Origin: Neisseria sp.
Lineage (GTDB): Bacteria; Pseudomonadota; Gammaproteobacteria; Burkholderiales; Neisseriaceae
Reading direction: 5' to 3'
Assembly (NCBI RefSeq): GCF_030523955.1
Contig: NZ_JAUNHL010000008.1
Location: 1-59,224, forward strand
DNA length: 59,224 bases
In this document: positions 27,680 through 37,027 of the stretch, piece after piece
Position numbering within the stretch: position 1 is the first letter of the stretch
Layout: every line of letters begins with the position of its first letter
Position numbers and translations under genes: made by a program
Notes under the pieces: generated by a model
Databases searched by the model: none
What the model saw: the letters and a program-made list of their open reading frames with translations, nothing else
Told to the model about the DNA's origin: nothing

Positions 27680-28411
27680 TTATAAGCCCAGTTCCCATTG
27701 GTTGTTCGGCAGCCGGCATACGCCGTCGAAGCAGTTTTCGTAGTGCTGGAAGATGGTGGCGACGATTTCGTCTTCGTCGTCGCACAGTTGCAGCAGCGAC
27801 ATATCATTCTCACCGATTAGGCCGCGTTGGCCCAGTTGTTCGTGCAGCCAGTCGAGCAGCCCCTGCCAGAACGGGCGGTTAACCAAAATAATCGGGCGGG
27901 CGGGGGTTTTGCCGGTTTGTACCAGAGTGAGACTTTCGAACAATTCGTCGAGCGTGCCGAAGCCGCCGGGCATCACCACATAGGCGATGGCGTGTTTGAC
28001 GAACATTACTTTGCGCGGAAAGAAATGCTGGAAGGTAACCGATAAATCCTGATAAGGATTGGCGTGCTGCTCGTGCGGCAGCTCGATGTTGAGGCCGACC
28101 GAGGGGCTTTTGCCGGCGAATGCGCCTTTGTTGGCCGCTTCCATGATGCCGGGGCCGCCGCCGGAGATAACGGAGAAACCGGCATCGGAAAGCTTGCGCG
28201 CGAGCCGTTCGGTAAAGAGGTAGTCGGGTTCTTCGGGCCGGATGCGGGCGCTGCCGTAAATGCTGACGGCAGGTTGGATGGCGCGCAATTCTTCGCCGGA
28301 AGCGACGAATTCCGACATGATTTTCAGCAGATGGTAAGACTCGCGCGCTTGGGTTTCAAAGCGGATGTCTTCGGGCAGCTTGGGCTGAGGCAGTTTTTGG
28401 ATCAGGCTCAT
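27680..28411 (-). CDS. LOG family protein (TIGR00730-type Rossmann fold)
   Basis: 243 residues. Lysine-decarboxylase-like / LOG motifs: SGGGPGIMEAANKGA (83-97), FFPRKVMFVKHA (RK at 133-134) and PGGFGTLDE (148-156). LOG enzymes release cytokinin-type bases from nucleotide monophosphates; in bacteria the physiological role is often nucleotide-monophosphate nucleosidase. Length and N-terminal extension resemble the PpnN-short/YvdD-like group. Stands alone. Confidence 0.9.
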   Translation of the reverse strand: MSLIQKLPQPKLPEDIRFETQARESYHLLKIMSEFVASGEELRAIQPAVSIYGSARIRPEEPDYLFTERLARKLSDAGFSVISGGGPGIMEAANKGAFAGKSPSVGLNIELPHEQHANPYQDLSVTFQHFFPRKVMFVKHAIAYVVMPGGFGTLDELFESLTLVQTGKTPARPIILVNRPFWQGLLDWLHEQLGQRGLIGENDMSLLQLCDDEDEIVATIFQHYENCFDGVCRLPNNQWELGL

Positions 28412-28476
28412 GATGTGGTTTCCGGTGTCAGTAATCGGATGATGGGATTGTAAGGTTTAAACGGACGGCTGTCAGC

Positions 28477-29772
28477 CTAGCCGCCGACCACCACGATATT
28501 CAGGTTTTCCGGTTTGACGCGGCGCTGCCAGGCGTTTTTGACGTCTTCAACCGTTAAGGCTTCGATTTTTTTCGGATACTGTTCCAGCCAGTCGGCCGGC
28601 AAGTCGTACAAACCGATCATGCCCAGATAGCCCAGCAGTTTTTGGTTGGTATCGAAACGCAGCGGGAAGCTGCCGATGATATTGTCTTTGGCTTGCTGCA
28701 ATTCGGCTTCGGTGGGGCCTTCGGCAATAAAACGGCGCAACACGTTTTCGGCGGCGTTAAGCGCTTGCGGCGCTTGCGATTTTTGGGTGGCGAATTGGAT
28801 AACGAAGCGGCCTTTTTCGCGCTGCGGCAATAAGTCGCTGGATACGCCATAAACATAGCCGTGCTCGTCGCGCAGGGTTTTCATCAGGCGGCTGTCGAAG
28901 CCGCCGCCGCCGAGAATGTAGTTGCCGGCCACCAAGGCGAAATAATCGGGATCGTTGCGGCTGATTAAGGGCATGCTCAACACCACCTGCGCCTGTTCGC
29001 TGGCAAACGGAATATTCGTGCGGCGGCCGGTTTGTTCGGTTACCGGCGGCACTTGGGCGGCGCTTTGCGCTTTTTCAGGCAGGCCTTTGAGCAGGCGCGA
29101 AACCAAGCGGTCGGCTTCCCGACGGTTAAGATCGCCCACCAGCGCGACGACCGCACCTTGTTTGGCATATTGGTTGCGGTGGAAGGCTTTGACATCGTCC
29201 AGCGATACGGCGCGCAGGCTTTGCACACTGGTGTAGGCGGAGGCGGAGTAGGGATGTTGCGGATAATCGAGTTTCACCGATTCGCGTTGGGCGATGTAAG
29301 CCGGGTTGCTCTCGTTCTGTTTCAGTGCTAACTCGGCCTGTTGGCGGGTTCGCCGGAACACTTCGCCATCGTAGCGCGGCTGTGCAATGGCTTGCTGCAT
29401 CAGCTCGCCGGCGCGGCGCAGGGTGGCGGGGCGGCTGAGGCTGCGCAGGCTGAGGCTGCTGCTTTCTTTGTTGCCGTCGCTGTTGAGATAGATTGCCAAT
29501 TCGTTGATTTTCTGATTGAAGCTTTCTTCGTCGTATTGCGCGGTGCCGTTGGTCAAGAGTGCGGCGGCAAAGTCGGACACGCCGTTTTTGCCCGGCAGAT
29601 CGGCAATATTGCCGCCGCCGGGAAATTGCACGCTGATGTCGACAATCGGGTTTTCATGGCGCTCGACCAGCAATACGGTGGCGCCCTCGGCGGTACGCCA
29701 GCGCTGGATATCGAAGGCGTGGGCGGCGGGTAATACCAGCAAAAGCAGGGCGGTGGTGAAAAGTTTGTTCAT
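28477..29772 (-). CDS. M16 family peptidase-like protein, non-catalytic partner
   Basis: 431 residues with signal peptide (MNKLFTTALLLLVLPAAHA). The M16 fold is clear and the conserved substrate-binding RLMKTLRDEHGYVYGV near 275-295 is present. The HxxEH zinc motif is missing at the expected place (NGVSDFAAALLTNGT). It should therefore be the regulatory half of a two-subunit protease, like mitochondrial MPP-alpha. Its catalytic partner is encoded 36 bp upstream. Predicted periplasmic. Confidence 0.9.
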   Translation of the reverse strand: MNKLFTTALLLLVLPAAHAFDIQRWRTAEGATVLLVERHENPIVDISVQFPGGGNIADLPGKNGVSDFAAALLTNGTAQYDEESFNQKINELAIYLNSDGNKESSSLSLRSLSRPATLRRAGELMQQAIAQPRYDGEVFRRTRQQAELALKQNESNPAYIAQRESVKLDYPQHPYSASAYTSVQSLRAVSLDDVKAFHRNQYAKQGAVVALVGDLNRREADRLVSRLLKGLPEKAQSAAQVPPVTEQTGRRTNIPFASEQAQVVLSMPLISRNDPDYFALVAGNYILGGGGFDSRLMKTLRDEHGYVYGVSSDLLPQREKGRFVIQFATQKSQAPQALNAAENVLRRFIAEGPTEAELQQAKDNIIGSFPLRFDTNQKLLGYLGMIGLYDLPADWLEQYPKKIEALTVEDVKNAWQRRVKPENLNIVVVGG

Positions 29773-29808
29773 TGGTTTTCCTGTGCATAAAGGTTTTCAG
29801 ACAGGCAT

Positions 29809-31167
29809 TTAATGCACTGCGCCGCTCGGATTCAAATCGGCAGGGGCGGCGTTTTGTGCGGCGCCGGGGCGGGGGTTCACAATCGCCAGCGTTTGTTTTT
29901 CGGGTTGCAGCAGGCGGGCGGCGGCTTGTACGTCGGCGGCAGTAACGGCGGCGAGGCGGCGGCGGATTTCGGCTTCATCGCGGTAGCTGAATCCGTTGGC
30001 TTCCAGTAAACCAATGAGCGCGGCCTGGTGCGACATCGAATCGCGGGCGTAGATTTCTTGCGCTTCGCTTCTGTGGCGGATGCGCTGCAATTCCTGAGGG
30101 CTGACGCCGTTTTCGGCGATATCGGCAATTTCCCGGTTCACCAGTTCTACCAGTTCGCGGGTATCGGTGCCGGCGGAAGGCAGGCCGTTAACGATAAACA
30201 GCGGGGTTTCGCGGCTGAGCAAATCATAGCTCACGCTGATGCCCAGCGCTTTTTCTTTGCCGCGTATCAGGTTTTTATCGAGGCGGCTGGAGGAGTCGCC
30301 GCTGAGAATGTCGCCCAACACATCGAGCGCATAAGGGGTTTTGTCGTCCAATTTGCCCAAAGCGGGTACTTGCCAGGCCAGAGCGAACAGGGGCTGGGCG
30401 GTCAGCGCTTCGCTGACGCTCTGTGCCGCTTGGCTGCCGCTGTCTTTCAGCGGGTTGCGCGCCGGTTCGGCGGCTTTGGGCAGGCGGCCGAATTGTTGCT
30501 CGACCTCTTTCAGGGTCTTTTTGGCATCGACATCGCCGACAATAATCAGCATGGCATTATTGGGCGCATACCAGCGGCGGTACCAACTGCGCAGATCATC
30601 AGCGGTGAGACGGTCGAGATCGGCGCGGTAGCCGATGATGGGCGCGCGCAGGTTGGGCAGGCGGTAGGCGGCCAGGTTGAGGTTTTCCCACAGCTTGCCG
30701 CCGGGATCGTCTTCGCTCCTCATCCGCCGCTCTTCCTTAATCACATTCATTTCATTGGCAAAGTCGCGGTCGCTGAAATTCAGATTGACCATGCGGTCGG
30801 CTTCCAGTTTCAGCACTTCGGGCAGATTGCGCACGGCGATATCGGTTACGTACACGGTGGAATCGCGCGAGGTATAGGCGTTGTCCTGCCCGCCCAAGGC
30901 CGAAATGCGGCGCGAAAATTCGCCGGCGGGAACGGTATGGGTTCCTTTGAACATCATGTGTTCCAGTGCGTGGCTCAAGCCGGTTTTCCCTGCCTCTTCG
31001 TCTATGCTGCCGACGCGGTACCACAGGCGAGATACCGCTACCGGCGCGCGGCGGTCTTCTTTGATGATAACGGTCATGCCGTTGGGCAGCGTGTGTTTGA
31101 GCGTTTCGGCAGAAAGCGGGGCGCAGAAGAGGGCGGCGAGTGCCAGTAAAGTCATCGGACGCGGCAT
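29809..31167 (-). CDS. M16 family zinc metallopeptidase, catalytic subunit
   Basis: 452 residues with signal peptide (MPRPMTLLALAALFCAPLSA). The inverted zinc motif HALEH lies in TGLSHALEHMMFKGTHTVP near residues 62-80, with a downstream Glu about 75 residues later (NEMNVIKEERRM). Together with the following non-catalytic M16 gene it likely forms a periplasmic heterodimeric peptidase. Start ATG 31167 follows AAGGAA. A single DUS sits in the 36-bp gap between the two genes. Confidence 0.93.
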   Translation of the reverse strand: MPRPMTLLALAALFCAPLSAETLKHTLPNGMTVIIKEDRRAPVAVSRLWYRVGSIDEEAGKTGLSHALEHMMFKGTHTVPAGEFSRRISALGGQDNAYTSRDSTVYVTDIAVRNLPEVLKLEADRMVNLNFSDRDFANEMNVIKEERRMRSEDDPGGKLWENLNLAAYRLPNLRAPIIGYRADLDRLTADDLRSWYRRWYAPNNAMLIIVGDVDAKKTLKEVEQQFGRLPKAAEPARNPLKDSGSQAAQSVSEALTAQPLFALAWQVPALGKLDDKTPYALDVLGDILSGDSSSRLDKNLIRGKEKALGISVSYDLLSRETPLFIVNGLPSAGTDTRELVELVNREIADIAENGVSPQELQRIRHRSEAQEIYARDSMSHQAALIGLLEANGFSYRDEAEIRRRLAAVTAADVQAAARLLQPEKQTLAIVNPRPGAAQNAAPADLNPSGAVH

Positions 31168-31258
31168 GACAAAATTCCTTGGATAAACAGGTCTGAATCA
31201 TAGCATAAAGCGTTGGGAGGGCGGGGAGCGGGAAAAGTTTCCGCCCGGTACCGGATAT

Positions 31259-31294
31259 GGCCTGTCTGAAAACTTTATTTCAGACAGGCATTTT
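31259..31294. terminator. Inverted DUS between divergent units
   Basis: GGCCTGTCTGAAA and TTTCAGACAGGCATTTT with a short loop; adjoins the -35 of the ABC promoter. Confidence 0.55.
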
Positions 31295-31322
31295 GGCGTG
31301 AAGAGGGCAGAGTCGATATAAT
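31293..31322 (+). promoter_or_regulatory. Sigma70-type promoter for the ABC transporter operon
   Basis: TTGGCG and TATAAT with 18-bp spacing, about 38 bp before the ATG. Confidence 0.6.
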
Positions 31323-31359
31323 ATCGGCTTTCTCATCAGTTCTTACAAATAAAAAAACA

Positions 31360-32262
31360 ATGACCACAGCCATTCACATCAGCCGTGCCGAAAAAACCTA
31401 TGCCAACGGCTTTACCGCGCTCAAAGGCGTTAGTTTCGACGTGGGCGAGGGCGAATTCTTCGGCTTGCTCGGCCCCAACGGCGCCGGTAAAACCACCCTG
31501 ATTTCCTCCATGGCAGGCCTGAGCCGTTTGAGCCAGGGCAGCATCAGCATCATGGGGCACGACGTGCAGCAAGACAGTTACGCCGCCCGCATGAGCCTCG
31601 GCGTGGTGCCGCAGGAATTGGTGTTCGACCCCTTTTTCACCGTGCGCGAAGCCTTGCAGTTCCAATCCGGCTATTTCGGCATCCGCAACAACAACGATTG
31701 GATAGACGAAATCCTGCATCATTTGGGCTTAACCGATAAAGCCGACACCAATACCCGCCGCCTTTCCGGCGGTATGAAGCGGCGTGTGATGGTGGCGCAG
31801 GCATTGGTGCACCGGCCGCCGGTGATTGTGCTCGACGAGCCGACCGCCGGGGTGGATGTCGAACTGCGCCACAGCCTGTGGACTTTTATGCGCAAACTCA
31901 ACGGTGAGGGACACACCATCGTGCTCACCACTCATTATCTGGAGGAAGCGCAGGAAAACTGCGGGCGCATTGCCATGCTCAAGCAGGGAGAACTGGTGGC
32001 GCTGGAGCGCACCGATGTTTTGCTGCACGGCGACAAAGGCGTGCGCATCGAATTGCTGCTCTCTGCCGAAATCCCCCAGCCGCTGGCGGCCAAGGCGGTT
32101 TCGCAAAACGGTTTGCGCTATGTATTGAAGCTGGATACTTATAACGAAGTGGCGGATGTCCTGATTTTTCTCAAAACCGCCGGAATTAATGTGCAGCAGA
32201 TGGAAATTTTGGAAACCGATTTGGAACAAGTGTTTATCAACCTGACAGGAGCGGGCGCATGA
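31360..32262 (+). CDS. ABC transporter ATP-binding protein
   Basis: 300 residues. Walker A GPNGAGKTT (38-46), Q-loop VVPQELVFDP, signature LSGGMKRR near 133 and Walker B VIVLDEPTAGVD near 155, with the following THYLEEAQ histidine switch. The type is the YadG/DrrA-like exporter ATPase, with a C-terminal domain of about 80 residues. Its stop overlaps the permease start (ATGA). Substrate unknown; family members export drugs, lipids or glycans. Confidence 0.92.
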   Translation: MTTAIHISRAEKTYANGFTALKGVSFDVGEGEFFGLLGPNGAGKTTLISSMAGLSRLSQGSISIMGHDVQQDSYAARMSLGVVPQELVFDPFFTVREALQFQSGYFGIRNNNDWIDEILHHLGLTDKADTNTRRLSGGMKRRVMVAQALVHRPPVIVLDEPTAGVDVELRHSLWTFMRKLNGEGHTIVLTTHYLEEAQENCGRIAMLKQGELVALERTDVLLHGDKGVRIELLLSAEIPQPLAAKAVSQNGLRYVLKLDTYNEVADVLIFLKTAGINVQQMEILETDLEQVFINLTGAGA

Positions 32263-33020
32263 ATATGACCGGCTTTCCCACCCTGCTGCGTAAAGAGGTG
32301 ATGCGCTTTGGCAAAGTGTGGCAGCAAACCTTGGGCGCGCCTATTCTCACCGCGCTGCTTTACCAATTGATTTTCGCCCAAGCCATCGGCAAACACGTCG
32401 AAGCGCTGCCCGGCGTGCCGTATAACGCATTCCTGATTCCCGGGCTGGCGATGATGAGCATGATGCAAAATGCGTTTGCCAATGCTTCTTCCAGCCTGAT
32501 TCAGTCGCGGATTACCGGCAATCTGGTGTTTATCCTGCTGCCGCCGATATCCAACGCCGCTTTTTTCTCCGCCTACATCAGCGCAGGCATCATCCGCGGT
32601 TTGGCCGTCGGACTGGGTATTTTGGTTTGTACCGCCTGGTTTGGTTTGCCTGTGCCCGCGCATTTGGGTTTCGTGCTTGCCTTTGCGTTTCTCGGCTGCC
32701 TGTTTATGGCCGCCTTCGGCCTGATTGCCGGCATTTGGGCGGAGAAGTTCGACCAATTGGCCGCTTTTCAGAATTTCCTGATTATGCCCTTAACCTTTCT
32801 TTCCGGCGTGTTTTATTCCATCAACAGCCTGCCGCCATTTTGGAAGGCGGTGAGCCATGCCAACCCGGTTTTCTATATGATAGATGGTTTCCGCTACGGC
32901 TTTTTCGGGGTTTCCGATGCCAACCCCTGGCTTTCGCTCTCGGTGGTCGGCGGTTTCGCGCTGGTGGTGAGCTCGGTGGCGTTCAGGATTTTGCAATCGG
33001 GCTGGAAGCTGCGCAGTTGA
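32259..33020 (+). CDS. ABC-2 type transporter permease (YadH-like)
   Basis: 253 residues, six hydrophobic segments. The ABC-2 signature is visible in IMPLTFLSGVFYSINSLPPF near 180-200 and the N-terminal PILTALLYQLIFAQAIG. It pairs with the overlapping ATPase gene to form an inner-membrane exporter. The operon ends at the inverted DUS 33042-33069. Confidence 0.9.
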   Translation: MNMTGFPTLLRKEVMRFGKVWQQTLGAPILTALLYQLIFAQAIGKHVEALPGVPYNAFLIPGLAMMSMMQNAFANASSSLIQSRITGNLVFILLPPISNAAFFSAYISAGIIRGLAVGLGILVCTAWFGLPVPAHLGFVLAFAFLGCLFMAAFGLIAGIWAEKFDQLAAFQNFLIMPLTFLSGVFYSINSLPPFWKAVSHANPVFYMIDGFRYGFFGVSDANPWLSLSVVGGFALVVSSVAFRILQSGWKLRS

Positions 33021-33041
33021 TGTTGTTGCGCGCCAAATGTT

Positions 33042-33069
33042 TTTCAGACAGGCATAGGCCTGTCTGAAA
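33042..33069. terminator. Inverted DUS terminator after ABC operon
   Basis: TTTCAGACAGGC, ATAG loop, GCCTGTCTGAAA. Confidence 0.65.
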
Positions 33070-33121
33070 CGTTTTCTCCTTGTCCGTTCAATAAAAAATT
33101 GCAAACGGATACCGGATGTTG

Positions 33122-33151
33122 TGTCGGTTTAACCGACAAATCGGGTACAAT
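33122..33151 (+). promoter_or_regulatory. lspA promoter with overlapping palindrome
   Basis: TGTCGGTTTAACCGACA (33122-33138) is a perfect 17-bp palindrome lying over the -35 position of TACAAT at 33146-33151. It looks like an operator. Confidence 0.4.
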
Positions 33152-33182
33152 GTCGCCCTTTATGTCTATCGGTTTATCATTC

Positions 33183-33683
33183 ATGACCCAGGCCAAAACC
33201 TCCAAACTTCCTTATCTGCTGCTGGTGATTGCGGCGATTGTGCTCGACCAATTGAGCAAAACCGCGGTGTTACAGCGCTTCGAATACGCCGAGCGGGTGA
33301 ACGTGATCCCCGGCTTTTTCGATCTGACCTTGGTATACAACCCGGGCGCGGCCTTCAGCTTTCTGGCCGATCAGGGCGGTTGGCAGCGTTATTTCTTTTT
33401 GCTGCTGGCGGTGGTGATTTGCAGCTTTTTGGCGCGCGAAATCATTAAAGACAAATTCGGCGCTTGGGGCAAATGGGGGGCGGCAATGGTGATCGGCGGC
33501 GCGATCGGCAATGTGGTCGACCGCCTGTTGCACGGCCACGTGATTGATTTTCTGTTGTTTTATTGGCAAAACTGGTTTTACCCGGCTTTTAATATTGCCG
33601 ATAGCTTTATCTGCGTGGGCGTGGTGTTGATGTTGATCGACGGTTTCCGCCATAAAGCGCAGCAGCCCGAGAAGCCTGTCTGA
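33183..33683 (+). CDS. lspA: Lipoprotein signal peptidase (signal peptidase II)
   Basis: Aspartyl protease of the inner membrane that removes signal peptides from prolipoproteins. 166 residues from ATG 33183 (MTQAKTSKLPYLL), the family length; ATG 33162 would add 7 residues. Four membrane helices. The catalytic aspartates are in GNVVDRLLHGHVIDF and FNIADSFI. It lies just before ispH, the common order in proteobacteria, with a single DUS at its stop. Confidence 0.95.
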   Translation: MTQAKTSKLPYLLLVIAAIVLDQLSKTAVLQRFEYAERVNVIPGFFDLTLVYNPGAAFSFLADQGGWQRYFFLLLAVVICSFLAREIIKDKFGAWGKWGAAMVIGGAIGNVVDRLLHGHVIDFLLFYWQNWFYPAFNIADSFICVGVVLMLIDGFRHKAQQPEKPV

Positions 33684-33741
33684 AAACAGGCTGCCGAATG
33701 GCGAATGAACAACCGGCCTGATATTTCGAGAGGATGCCGTG

Positions 33742-34680
33742 ATGTCTGAAAAAATGATTATGCTTGCCAACCCGCGCGGTTTCTGCGCCGGCGTTGACCG
33801 TGCCATCAGTATCGTCGAGCGCGCGCTGGAAGAGTTCGGCGCGCCGATTTATGTTCGCCACGAGGTGGTGCACAATAAATTCGTGGTGGACGATTTGCGC
33901 GCCAAAGGGGCGGTATTTATTGAAGATTTGGCCGATGTGCCCGAAGGTGCAACGCTGATTTACTCTGCGCACGGCGTATCGAAGGCGGTGCAACAGGAAG
34001 CCGCCGATCGCGGTTTTCAGGTGTTCGACGCCACTTGTCCGCTGGTAACCAAGGTACATAAAGAAGTGGCGAGGCTCAACGAGCAGGGCTATCAGATTAT
34101 TATGATCGGCCATAAAGGCCATCCGGAAGTGGAAGGCACGATGGGGCAGTTGCCCGAAGGCGTGATGCTTTTGGTGGAAACCGTCGACGATGTGGCAAAA
34201 CTGGAAGTGCGCGATACGGAGAAACTGGCGCACGTGAGCCAAACTACTTTATCGGTAGACGAAACGCGCGACATCATCGAAGCCTTGCAGGCGCGCTTTC
34301 CGCATATCCGCAGCCCGCATAAGGAAGATATCTGCTACGCCACCACCAACCGCCAAGAAGCGGTGAAAGAATTGGCCGAGCGTTGCGACATCGTGATTGT
34401 GGTCGGCTCGCCCAATTCCTCCAACAGCAACCGCCTGCGCGAAGTAGCCGCGCTGCGCGGAGTGGATGCTTATATGGTCGACAATGCGGGCTATCTGCAA
34501 CGCGAATGGTTTGCCGGCAAAAATAAGGTAGGGGTTACCGCCGGTGCTTCGGCGCCGGAATTGCTGGTACGGGAAGTGGTGGAAACCATACGCGGCTGGG
34601 GGCATGATGCGGTAAGGGAAACCGAGGGCGTGGAAGAGAGTATCGTGTTTGTTTTACCCAAGGCCTTGCGCAAAGAGTAG
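33742..34680 (+). CDS. ispH: 4-hydroxy-3-methylbut-2-enyl diphosphate reductase
   Basis: Last step of the MEP isoprenoid pathway, making IPP and DMAPP with a 4Fe-4S cluster. 312 residues from ATG 33742; GTG 33739 is adjacent in frame, but ATG is better spaced from GAGAGGA. Cluster cysteines: [12 protein letters not shown] (Cys15), [12 protein letters not shown] near 98, [10 protein letters not shown] near 195. The [10 protein letters not shown] block binds substrate. Located 58 bp after lspA, probably cotranscribed. Confidence 0.97.
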   Translation: MSEKMIMLANPRGFCAGVDRAISIVERALEEFGAPIYVRHEVVHNKFVVDDLRAKGAVFIEDLADVPEGATLIYSAHGVSKAVQQEAADRGFQVFDATCPLVTKVHKEVARLNEQGYQIIMIGHKGHPEVEGTMGQLPEGVMLLVETVDDVAKLEVRDTEKLAHVSQTTLSVDETRDIIEALQARFPHIRSPHKEDICYATTNRQEAVKELAERCDIVIVVGSPNSSNSNRLREVAALRGVDAYMVDNAGYLQREWFAGKNKVGVTAGASAPELLVREVVETIRGWGHDAVRETEGVEESIVFVLPKALRKE

Positions 34681-34692
34681 GGTAAAAATCGG

Positions 34693-34733
34693 AAAATGCC
34701 TGTCTGAAAAAGTTTTTCAGACAGGCATTTTTT
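34693..34733. terminator. Inverted DUS terminator after ispH
   Basis: AAAATGCCTGTCTGAAAAA pairs with TTTTTCAGACAGGCATTTTT; strong stem and T run. Confidence 0.8.
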
Positions 34734-34762
34734 TGCCTAAGGATTTGTTTTCAGACAGGCAT

Positions 34763-34927
34763 GACTCTTTGCAACATTCTTTTCGATACTTTAAAACACT
34801 TGCGTCATGCTCGGGCTTGACCCGAGCATCTGGTTGTTTAAGAAGAAAAAATGGATACTCGGGTCAAGCCCGAGTATGACGAAACATCAATCAATTCAAG
34901 ATTTGAAACGGCTTTTTGCAAAGACTT
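34763..34927. repeat. Family-2 palindromic element, complete copy
   Basis: Ends resemble GACTCTTTGCAA / TTGCAAAGAC. The inside has two inverted blocks GCTCGGGCTTGACCCGAGC and ACTCGGGTCAAGCCCGAGT, each itself a hairpin. About 165 bp, no coding capacity; matches 55034-55198 in opposite orientation. Confidence 0.7.
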
Positions 34928-34963
34928 CTGCCTGTCTGAAAACCTTTCCGCCGTGGCCGTTCA

Positions 34964-35869
34964 TTAGCCGACGGCGGCCAAGCGGCTGCGGCGCAGGCTG
35001 CCCAAGCCGTTGAGTGCCAACAGGCCGAGCGCCGTCCAGATCAAGCCGTAGGTAAAATACGCGCTGTCGTTGACAGGCGTACCCAGCAGGGTAACGGATA
35101 GCAGAAACAACAGGGCCGGTTCCAGATAGCTGAGCATACCGAAAACGTTTACCGGCAATAATGCGCTGGCTTTCAGATTGGCCGACATCGATACCGCGCT
35201 GGCGATACCCAGTGCCGGCAACAGCAGCCAATAGCGCGGCTCGGCGGCAATCGTCGGCAGAATATGGCCTTGTGTCAGCAGCCAAGCCAGTGCAAAGGGC
35301 AGAATGATCAATAAATCCAGCGTCAGACCATATAAGGCGGGAATGCCCATCGCGCGGCGCATCAGATAATAGGGCGGATAAATCGCGCACACCCATAAGG
35401 TTGTCCAAGAGAAGGCGTGAGTAGCCCACAATTCATGCGCCACACCCAAGGCGGCCAGTATCAATGCCGCGGTTTGCAAGCGGTTTAACTCTTCTTTCAG
35501 CAGCAGGCGTCCGGCCAGCACCATCACCAATGGAAACAGAAAATAGCCCATGGCCACATTCACCCCTTCGCCGTTTACCGGCGCCCACATAAACAGCCAG
35601 AACTGGCTGCCGACAATCGCAGTACCCACCAGCATGCAGGCCCATTGTTTGAGATCGCGGCCGAGTTTTTGCCGGAAAAAACGGAACATACTGCCCAAGC
35701 CGACAGAGGCCATCACGATCGTTAAAATGCCCGCCAGCATCACCGGCATGCGCAGGGCGAATACATCGGTGCCGCTCAAGGGCGCCATCCACATGCTGAA
35801 GAGATAAAGTACGCCGAATAAAATTTGTGAAAGCAGGCCCAGCCAGAAGCCTTTGGTGGTAGAGGTCAT
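34964..35869 (-). CDS. rarD: EamA/RarD family transporter
   Basis: 301 residues from ATG 35869 (MTSTTKGFWLGLLSQ); the frame is open 14 codons upstream. About ten membrane helices with two EamA repeats. The pattern GFWLGLLSQILFGVLYLF, VNVAMGYFLFPLVMVLAG and LSYLEPALLFLLS is that of RarD. Substrates of RarD are not settled; related proteins export metabolites or amino acids. It is divergent from an Lrp-type regulator, suggesting amino-acid-responsive control. Confidence 0.85.
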   Translation of the reverse strand: MTSTTKGFWLGLLSQILFGVLYLFSMWMAPLSGTDVFALRMPVMLAGILTIVMASVGLGSMFRFFRQKLGRDLKQWACMLVGTAIVGSQFWLFMWAPVNGEGVNVAMGYFLFPLVMVLAGRLLLKEELNRLQTAALILAALGVAHELWATHAFSWTTLWVCAIYPPYYLMRRAMGIPALYGLTLDLLIILPFALAWLLTQGHILPTIAAEPRYWLLLPALGIASAVSMSANLKASALLPVNVFGMLSYLEPALLFLLSVTLLGTPVNDSAYFTYGLIWTALGLLALNGLGSLRRSRLAAVG

Positions 35870-36016
35870 GAAATCGTTTTCCGTTGCAATATAGGATATC
35901 GAGTGGCTCATTATACGGAGAATAAATGAGAAAAAATTTCATTAAAATATGTTTATGGATATAATTTACCGTATAGATGGTTTTAAAACGAATTATTTTT
36001 CATTTTGGTGGAAGCT

Positions 36017-36478
36017 ATGTACGAATTGGATAAACTCGACCGCAATATCCTCAACGAATTGCAAAGCGATGCCACGGTATCGTTGAAAACCTTGGCCGAG
36101 CGGGTGCACAGTTCGGTGGCCACCTGCCAGCGCCGCATTCAAACGCTGACGCAAGAAGGCGTGATTTTGCGGCAGGTCGCGCTGGTGTCGCCACCGGCGG
36201 TCGGCCGCCAGATCAGCGTGTTTGTGATGGTGGAGATGGAGAATCAAAGCGTGTATCACCAAGAGCGCTTCGAGCAGAAGATGCGTGCCGAGGCGGATGT
36301 GATGACGTGTTACGAAATTTCCGGCGATTACGATTTTTTGCTGCTGGTGCATTCGGTGGACATGCCGACCTACCATGCCTTTACCCGCCGGGTGTTAACC
36401 AATGAATACAATGTCCGCAGCTTCAAAAGCCAGTTTGTAATGAATTTTGCCAAGGCCGAGAGCAAGATTACTTTGTGA
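36017..36478 (+). CDS. Lrp/AsnC family transcriptional regulator
   Basis: 153 residues from ATG 36017, preceded by GGTGGA. The N-terminal helix-turn-helix is LDRNILNELQSDATVSLKTLAERVHSS; the C-terminal RAM ligand domain includes VMTCYEISGDYDFLLLVHSVDM. It faces rarD across about 150 bp and may control it in response to an amino acid; that link is inferred from position. Confidence 0.9.
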   Translation: MYELDKLDRNILNELQSDATVSLKTLAERVHSSVATCQRRIQTLTQEGVILRQVALVSPPAVGRQISVFVMVEMENQSVYHQERFEQKMRAEADVMTCYEISGDYDFLLLVHSVDMPTYHAFTRRVLTNEYNVRSFKSQFVMNFAKAESKITL

Positions 36479-36505
36479 GGCGAAACCAAAACAAATGATT
36501 TTGTT

Positions 36506-37027
36506 TCAAACACGGTTCCAAGGCATACGGGCCAGCAATTTGGCCATGCCGCAGAAACCGGTCAGGCCGGCGAATATCAGGCCTGCGCCCACAAACGCGC
36601 ACAACAGATAAAACCACGCTGATACCCATTGCCCCAACAGAAAACCCAGCAATACCAAGCTGCCGGCGGCGATTTGCACTTGGCGCATCATATCCAAAGG
36701 CTGGCCGGGCTTGGCCTCTATCGGAAGCCCGGCCTGTTGCCAAGCATTGAGGCCGCCTTCCAGTAAATAGACTTCGCGGCAGGAGGCGGCATGGCGTTGC
36801 AATATTTCCGCATTTTGGCGGGTACGCATGCCGGAGAGACAATTGAAAATCACGATATCGTCGGATGAAACGGGTAAGGGGTTGTTGCCGATTTGGTCTA
36901 ACGGCACGGAGCGGGCACCGTTGATATGCTTGCCGGCGAATTCAGTACTGCTGCGGATGTCAATCAATACCGCACCGTTGCGGATTTTATCGGCGGCTTG
37001 TTGGGGCGTAAGGGTGGGAAGGCTCAT
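36506..37027 (-). CDS. Rhodanese domain plus membrane segment protein (YgaP-like)
   Basis: 173 residues. The rhodanese domain (about 1-110) has the active cysteine Cys63 in FNCLSGMRTR and LIDIRSSTEF. A DUF2892-type two-helix membrane tail follows (about 118-165). Same domain order as E. coli YgaP, an inner-membrane sulfurtransferase. It overlaps the ArsR-type regulator gene by 4 bp (ATGA), matching the ygaVP pair. Likely handles persulfides or sulfide. Confidence 0.9.
   Translation of the reverse strand: MSLPTLTPQQAADKIRNGAVLIDIRSSTEFAGKHINGARSVPLDQIGNNPLPVSSDDIVIFNCLSGMRTRQNAEILQRHAASCREVYLLEGGLNAWQQAGLPIEAKPGQPLDMMRQVQIAAGSLVLLGFLLGQWVSAWFYLLCAFVGAGLIFAGLTGFCGMAKLLARMPWNRV

Noticed and set aside
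34763-34927. Insertion sequence
   Set aside because: No transposase frame; too short. Treated as a non-autonomous palindromic repeat.
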